Of a DNA stretch of 64,000 nt, positions 60,311 through 64,000 are shown in pieces. Source of the DNA: Phycisphaerales bacterium (GTDB lineage: Bacteria; Planctomycetota; Phycisphaerae; Phycisphaerales; UBA1924); NCBI GenBank assembly GCA_029260375.1, contig JAJDDI010000027.1:1-64000 (forward strand), read 5' to 3'. The stretch's first letter is position 1. Each line of letters begins with the position of its first letter. Made by a program: the position numbers and the translations under genes. The notes under the pieces are model-generated. The model saw only the letters and a program-made list of their open reading frames with translations. It was not told the DNA's origin and did no database searches.

Positions 60311-61477
60311 CTACACCAGCCCCGTCATCATGCGCACCGCAGCGAACACGCCCCAGGCCAGCCCCGCCGCCAGCAGCGCCCCGAGCACGAGAATCGCCCC
60401 CAGCTCGTACCCAAACAATCTCGCCACGCTCCATCGGGCGCACCCGATCTCGGTCAGCGTACGGATCTCGTCCTCGCGCACGCGGTAGCTCAGCGCGCTA
60501 ATGAGCCCGATCAGCGCCAGCGTCGAGACCCCCAGCACCACCGCCAGCCCGTCGAAAACCATCCGTACGCGCACAACAAAGGCCATCAGCTCGTCGATGA
60601 CCCTCGTCGGCTCGACCGCCTGGGCTGAAGGTGTCGCGTTGATCGCGGTGCGCAGGATCGTGGACGCCTTCTCCGAGGCCGGGTACACGAGCACCGCGGT
60701 CAGGGGCAGGTCGGCGCGGTCGCCGTGGATATGAAAGTCCCTCGCGTTTCCGCCCGTCACGTCCTGCTCGGTCACGACCGCGCCCGAGAGCGCCACGTAG
60801 TCGTCGGTCTTGCCGATGAGCAGATCCGGACGCTCAACCGTCGCCGCGTCCTGGTGCCCGTGGGCGATGCCCTCGAGCAGCCACGCGGTCTCCAGGTCCA
60901 CGAATACCGCCCCGTCGTCGATCGTCCCCGTCGGCGCCAGCACCCCCACCACGCGCATGCGGATCGAGGCCGGGCTCGTCAGGTCGTACGCCTGGAGCTG
61001 GTCAGAGCTGAGCGTGTCTCCCGGCGCCAACTTCAGCTTTCGTGCGGCGCCCGCGCCCAGCACCGCCTCGCCCATCGCCGCGAACGCCCGCCCGTCCGCG
61101 ACGCGCAGCCCCCGGCGCTGCAGGTAGCCGATGTCCGTCGCCACCACCGGCGCCCCCCGCGCCGTGAACCGGACGTGCATGGGCAGCGTCTCCAGCTCCG
61201 GGTCATCCGCGAGCCGCTCGTACACGGACATGGGGATCGTCCCGGCCTGCCCCGGGCGGAAGTACAGCGAGCTGAAGACCAGATCGAACCGGCTGCCCTT
61301 GGCGCCCACGACCACCGGCGCCGTCGCCGCCCGCTCGTGCAGCGCCGCGTTGAACCGCGCCACCAGCACCCGGCTGGCCACGGGTAACGCCAACGCCACC
61401 CCCACGCACGCGATCAGGATCAGCGACCTTCCCGTGTGATAGAACAAATGCCGCAGCGCCAGGTGGAGCACGCCCAT
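60311..61477 (-). CDS. FtsX/MacB-type ABC permease
   Basis: 388 residues with the four-helix layout of MacB/LolE proteins: one N-terminal helix (SLILIACVGVALALPVASRV), a large periplasmic domain (about 45-275) and three C-terminal helices (LAVVLGVSTLALIGLISAL, GAILVLGALLAAGLAWGVF among them). The cytosolic EDEIRTLTEIGCARWSVARLF is the ATPase-coupling region. ATG overlaps the ATPase stop (TGATG). Such permeases move substrate within the periplasm or outer leaflet, not across the inner membrane, so its link to a ZnuA-like protein is unusual. Confidence 0.82.
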   Translation of the reverse strand: MGVLHLALRHLFYHTGRSLILIACVGVALALPVASRVLVARFNAALHERAATAPVVVGAKGSRFDLVFSSLYFRPGQAGTIPMSVYERLADDPELETLPMHVRFTARGAPVVATDIGYLQRRGLRVADGRAFAAMGEAVLGAGAARKLKLAPGDTLSSDQLQAYDLTSPASIRMRVVGVLAPTGTIDDGAVFVDLETAWLLEGIAHGHQDAATVERPDLLIGKTDDYVALSGAVVTEQDVTGGNARDFHIHGDRADLPLTAVLVYPASEKASTILRTAINATPSAQAVEPTRVIDELMAFVVRVRMVFDGLAVVLGVSTLALIGLISALSYRVREDEIRTLTEIGCARWSVARLFGYELGAILVLGALLAAGLAWGVFAAVRMMTGLV

Positions 61478-62181
61478 CAGCCCGCCCCCCCGCCCAGGTC
61501 CACGACCTGCGCAAACCCGTCCAGCAGCCCGTGGTCGTGCGTCACCAGCAGCACCGTCGCCCCGCTCGCCTCGGCCTCGCGCACGATCAGCTCCACCGTC
61601 GCCCGCGACCGCGCCGGGTCCAGGTTGCCCGTCGGCTCGTCGCACACGATCAGCCCGGGGCGCGTCACCAGCGCCCGGCACACCGCCACCCGCTGACGCT
61701 CCCCCTGGCTCAGACGCGCCGGCTTGCGCTTGAGCAAGGCCCCAATCCCCAGTTCCCCCGCCAGCGACCGGGCCCGGTCGCGGACCGCCCGATCCAATCG
61801 CAGCGCCCCGCTCACCCGGTACGGCACGAGGATGTTGTCCATCGCGTTCAGATAGTCCAGCAGCGCAAACTGCTGGAAGACCATCCCCACCCCCGAGACC
61901 CGCAGCGCCCGCCGTCGTCCCTCGCTCGCGTCGCTGATCGCCTCGCCGTCGAGCCAGGCCGTGCCGCGGTCCGGGACCATGATCCCCGTGAGCAGTCGCA
62001 GCAGCGTGGACTTGCCGCACCCGCTGGGCCCGATGCACGCCGTGTGCTGGCCGGGCGTGATCTCGATCCGGTCCAGCTCCAGCGTGAAGCGGTCACGCCC
62101 GCCCGACGGGTAGGTGTAGCGCAAGCTCTCGCCGAGCAGGACCGGGGCGGGCGGGGTTGGGTCTGGGTCCGTCACACGCAC
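61477..62181 (-). CDS. ABC transporter ATPase (LolD/MacB type)
   Basis: 234 residues. Walker A GPSGCGKSTLLRLL, Q loop MVFQQFALLDYLNAMDN, signature RLSQGERQRVAVCRALV (LSQGE in place of LSGGE), Walker B GLIVCDEPTGNLD and H loop LLVTHDHGLLDG. The ELDRIEITPGQHTACIG beginning and YPSGG insert fit the LolD/MacB group. It starts at GTG 3 nt after the stop of the preceding gene and is coupled to the permease. Confidence 0.88.
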   Translation of the reverse strand: MRVTDPDPTPPAPVLLGESLRYTYPSGGRDRFTLELDRIEITPGQHTACIGPSGCGKSTLLRLLTGIMVPDRGTAWLDGEAISDASEGRRRALRVSGVGMVFQQFALLDYLNAMDNILVPYRVSGALRLDRAVRDRARSLAGELGIGALLKRKPARLSQGERQRVAVCRALVTRPGLIVCDEPTGNLDPARSRATVELIVREAEASGATVLLVTHDHGLLDGFAQVVDLGGGAG

Positions 62182-62184
62182 AGC

Positions 62185-63537
62185 CTAGATGTCGTCCGTG
62201 CCCAGCGACCTCAGGATCGCCTCGACGTCGTTCGGGTCGACCGGCTCCTGCTCGCCCGGATCCAGGCGTGTCTGCTCGAGCACCTCGTGCCCGACGAACC
62301 GCCAGCCCTCGCCCAGCCCGGCGACCTCGTACCGCGCCAGGTACTCGATCGTCCGCGTGTGCGAGTGCCCCCAGTGGTAGACCGTCCCCTCCACACGCCA
62401 CCGGTGCGTCGCGGTAAACAGGATCACGTCGGCGTCGTTCACCGGGCCGAGGCGGACATTGTCGATCGCCAGCTCCATCGGCTCGATCCCCGTGATGATC
62501 CCCAGCATCCCCCCCTGCTCGCCCTGCACGAGCGACCCGTAGATCTGCGTGTACAGCGCCTCGAGCAGCGGCCCCTGGACCGACCCCGCCAGCGCGTCGT
62601 ACACGTCCGACTCGTCGGTGTAATCAAACGAGCGGTACATGTTCAGGTGCAGCGGGCGGAAGACCTGCTCGCAGTATTCACGACCGGGCAGCTCGACTTC
62701 GCCATCGCCCCAGGGCGCGTCGATCGGCGCGACCCCCCGCGCCGCATACCCGGCCCCCGCGCTCACGATCATCACAACCAACGGCAGCACCCGCCCCTTG
62801 GCCCGCACCAGCGACACCACCAGCCACACCCCGCTGAGCAGCGTCAACCCCGCCAGCCCCAGGCTCACGCTCCCCACCCGCGCCGCGCTGGCAACCTCGG
62901 GCACAGCGGGCGTGGGCAGAAACCGCGCCGCGATCCCCCCCGCCGACCACTCCACCGTCGGGTCCGCATCCGAGAACCGCACCAGCTCGACCACACCCTC
63001 GGCCCGCACCTGCCCCTCGAGCACCATGCGCACCTCGTTCTCGGGCTCCAGCTCCGCCGCGAGCTGATCCACCGGGTACCCGGGCCACGTCAGCTCGACG
63101 TGCTCGGGCATCGCGTCGCTCTCGTACACGATCACCGCCGAGCAGCGCATCAGCGCCCGCATCCCCATCCGCGGGTACAGCACCACCAGCTGCGGGTCGG
63201 GCGTCAGGTTGAGCTGGACGTTCTCCAGGCTGGGCGTGGCCGCCTCGCCGTCGATCGTGACGCGGACCTCCTCGAGCAGGTACCGCTCGAACATCGCCCG
63301 CAGCGCCTCGCTCTCGACTGGCGACAGGCTGTCCATCGCCTCGCGATGCACGCCCAGAACCGCATCGAGGAACGCGACGTTGACCCCCACGCTCCAGCGG
63401 ACGCCGTCGGGCTCGATCGCCGCCCGCAGATCCGCGTGCGGCCCGTCCTGGGGGTGCGCCCGGGCGAAACCACTCGAGAGCAGGAGCGTCAGAGCGATGA
63501 GGATCGCTCGCCTGAGAGATTGTGGGGCGTCTCGCAC
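62185..63537 (-). CDS. Exported membrane protein of unknown function, first gene of the ABC operon
   Basis: 450 residues, not recognised. A signal peptide (RRAILIALTLLLSSGFARA) is followed by HPQDGPHADLRAAIEPDG and about 190 residues of beta-rich sequence, then two transmembrane helices (SVSLGLAGLTLLSGVWLVVSL, LPLVVMIVSAGAGYAARGV), and a 170-residue extracytoplasmic domain with HWGHSHTRTIEYLARYE. It resembles the accessory proteins found beside metal-linked LolCD-type transporters. GTG start; TAGAAT on the minus strand is 6 nt upstream and no Shine-Dalgarno is present. Confidence 0.65.
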   Translation of the reverse strand: MRDAPQSLRRAILIALTLLLSSGFARAHPQDGPHADLRAAIEPDGVRWSVGVNVAFLDAVLGVHREAMDSLSPVESEALRAMFERYLLEEVRVTIDGEAATPSLENVQLNLTPDPQLVVLYPRMGMRALMRCSAVIVYESDAMPEHVELTWPGYPVDQLAAELEPENEVRMVLEGQVRAEGVVELVRFSDADPTVEWSAGGIAARFLPTPAVPEVASAARVGSVSLGLAGLTLLSGVWLVVSLVRAKGRVLPLVVMIVSAGAGYAARGVAPIDAPWGDGEVELPGREYCEQVFRPLHLNMYRSFDYTDESDVYDALAGSVQGPLLEALYTQIYGSLVQGEQGGMLGIITGIEPMELAIDNVRLGPVNDADVILFTATHRWRVEGTVYHWGHSHTRTIEYLARYEVAGLGEGWRFVGHEVLEQTRLDPGEQEPVDPNDVEAILRSLGTDDI

Positions 63538-63664
63538 GGGTCCATTCTAAAGCCCGGGGCGTCCCGGGGCTGCAACTCCACCGGGGGGGGCGGTGTATCC
63601 TTACTCTACCGAGCCCCGGGCTGTGTCAGCGCGGGCACTATCGCTCCTGACACGGGATGGACCC

Positions 63665-64000
63665 ATGAACACGACCCCGACGCTCCGCGCCGCGCTGATG
63701 GCCCTCGCCGCCGGCTCGCTCGCCTCCGCTGGCCTCATCAACGACGAAGACCCGGGCGTCTCCACCGGCGCCCCCATCCGCGACGCCCTCACCGACGTCT
63801 CGGGCGAGGTCCGCGAGTACAACGACCACATCGTCACCCTCGCTAACCCCTACATGCAGGGACGCGTCCCCGGGTCCGACGGCATGGAACGCGCCAAGGA
63901 CTACGTCGAGCACCACTTCCGCCAGGCCGGCCTCACCCCCGCATTCCCTTCCAACGTGGACGGCGCCAAGACCGACTTCGCCAGCTTCCGCGACCCCTTC
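63665..64000 (+). CDS. M28-like peptidase, N-terminal part (cut by window end)
   Basis: The first 112 codons are present. Signal peptide (LRAALMALAAGSLASAG), then YNDHIVTLANPYMQGRVPGS and GMERAKDYVEHHFRQAGLTP, the usual opening of M28-family zinc aminopeptidases: a helix, the 'GR.pGs.G...a..yi...f...Gl.p' motif and the start of the lid. The metal ligands lie beyond the right edge. GGGATGG precedes the ATG. Upstream, 63538-63664 separates it from the divergent ABC operon gene. Confidence 0.65.
   Translation, partial: MNTTPTLRAALMALAAGSLASAGLINDEDPGVSTGAPIRDALTDVSGEVREYNDHIVTLANPYMQGRVPGSDGMERAKDYVEHHFRQAGLTPAFPSNVDGAKTDFASFRDPF

Overview
The window is 64 kb of high-GC bacterial chromosome, dense with housekeeping genes. 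I read it as a planctomycete, most likely of the Phycisphaerae class. The reasons are a secreted protein ending in a PEP-CTERM-like tail (VPAPGAL, a hydrophobic helix, then RRRRR), a membrane protein ending in a 'CGYHLRG...CPEC' zinc ribbon, many HEAT/TPR and pseudokinase proteins, and a Xanthomonas-type N-acetylornithine arginine pathway. This placement is inference; there is no rRNA here. I saw no prophage, insertion sequence or CRISPR array.

Layout. 1-6.2 kb: the end of a polyprenyl synthase, dxs, nadK, a SpoIIE-type phosphatase and a convergent cation/proton antiporter. 6.2-13.5 kb: a tightly overlapped arginine operon, argR-argF'-argG-argE'-argAB-argC-argH. It is predicted to carbamoylate N-acetylornithine, not ornithine. 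13.5-18 kb: a second amino-group-carrier operon, lysW-lysX-lysY-lysZ-lysK. A promoter, a 26-codon lysine-rich leader ORF and an intrinsic terminator precede it, with a nine-base-pair alternative pairing that would break the terminator. This looks like a lysine attenuator. 18-21.3 kb: an ECF sigma factor with a cysteine-bearing C-terminal domain, then two sulfurtransferase proteins and an AhpD-like protein. 21.5-28.6 kb (minus strand): tRNA-Asp, small envelope proteins, a HEAT protein, lnt, accD, a histidine-phosphatase-fold protein that has lost its catalytic residues, and rpe. 28.7-36.7 kb: a UDP-sugar pyrophosphorylase, a hydrolase, a TlpA-like thioredoxin protein, a UMF1-type transporter, trpB and a TPR protein. 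36.8-48.3 kb: a HEAT protein, a pseudokinase, aspS, a CPBP-type membrane protein, gmhA, mutS, a TPR protein and dispersed palindromic repeats. 48.4-54.6 kb: a DUF6624-like lipoprotein, then a probable carbohydrate scavenging group (TIM-barrel isomerase, GHL10-type hydrolase, ROK kinase, sodium/solute symporter) and a thioredoxin-like protein. 54.8-64 kb: a PEP-CTERM protein, a release-factor-like GGQ protein, tsaD, hflX, tRNA-Thr, an ABC system pairing a ZnuA-like lipoprotein with a MacB/FtsX-type permease, and the start of an M28-like peptidase.

The two amino acid operons lie back to back and use parallel chemistry. Arginine is made through N-acetyl protection under ArgR. The LysW route protects its substrate on a carrier protein and is probably for lysine, since arginine already has a full set and the leader is rich in lysine codons. 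Several unlinked genes have a -10-like hexamer 5-8 nt before the start codon and no Shine-Dalgarno sequence, which suggests that leaderless transcription is common in this organism.
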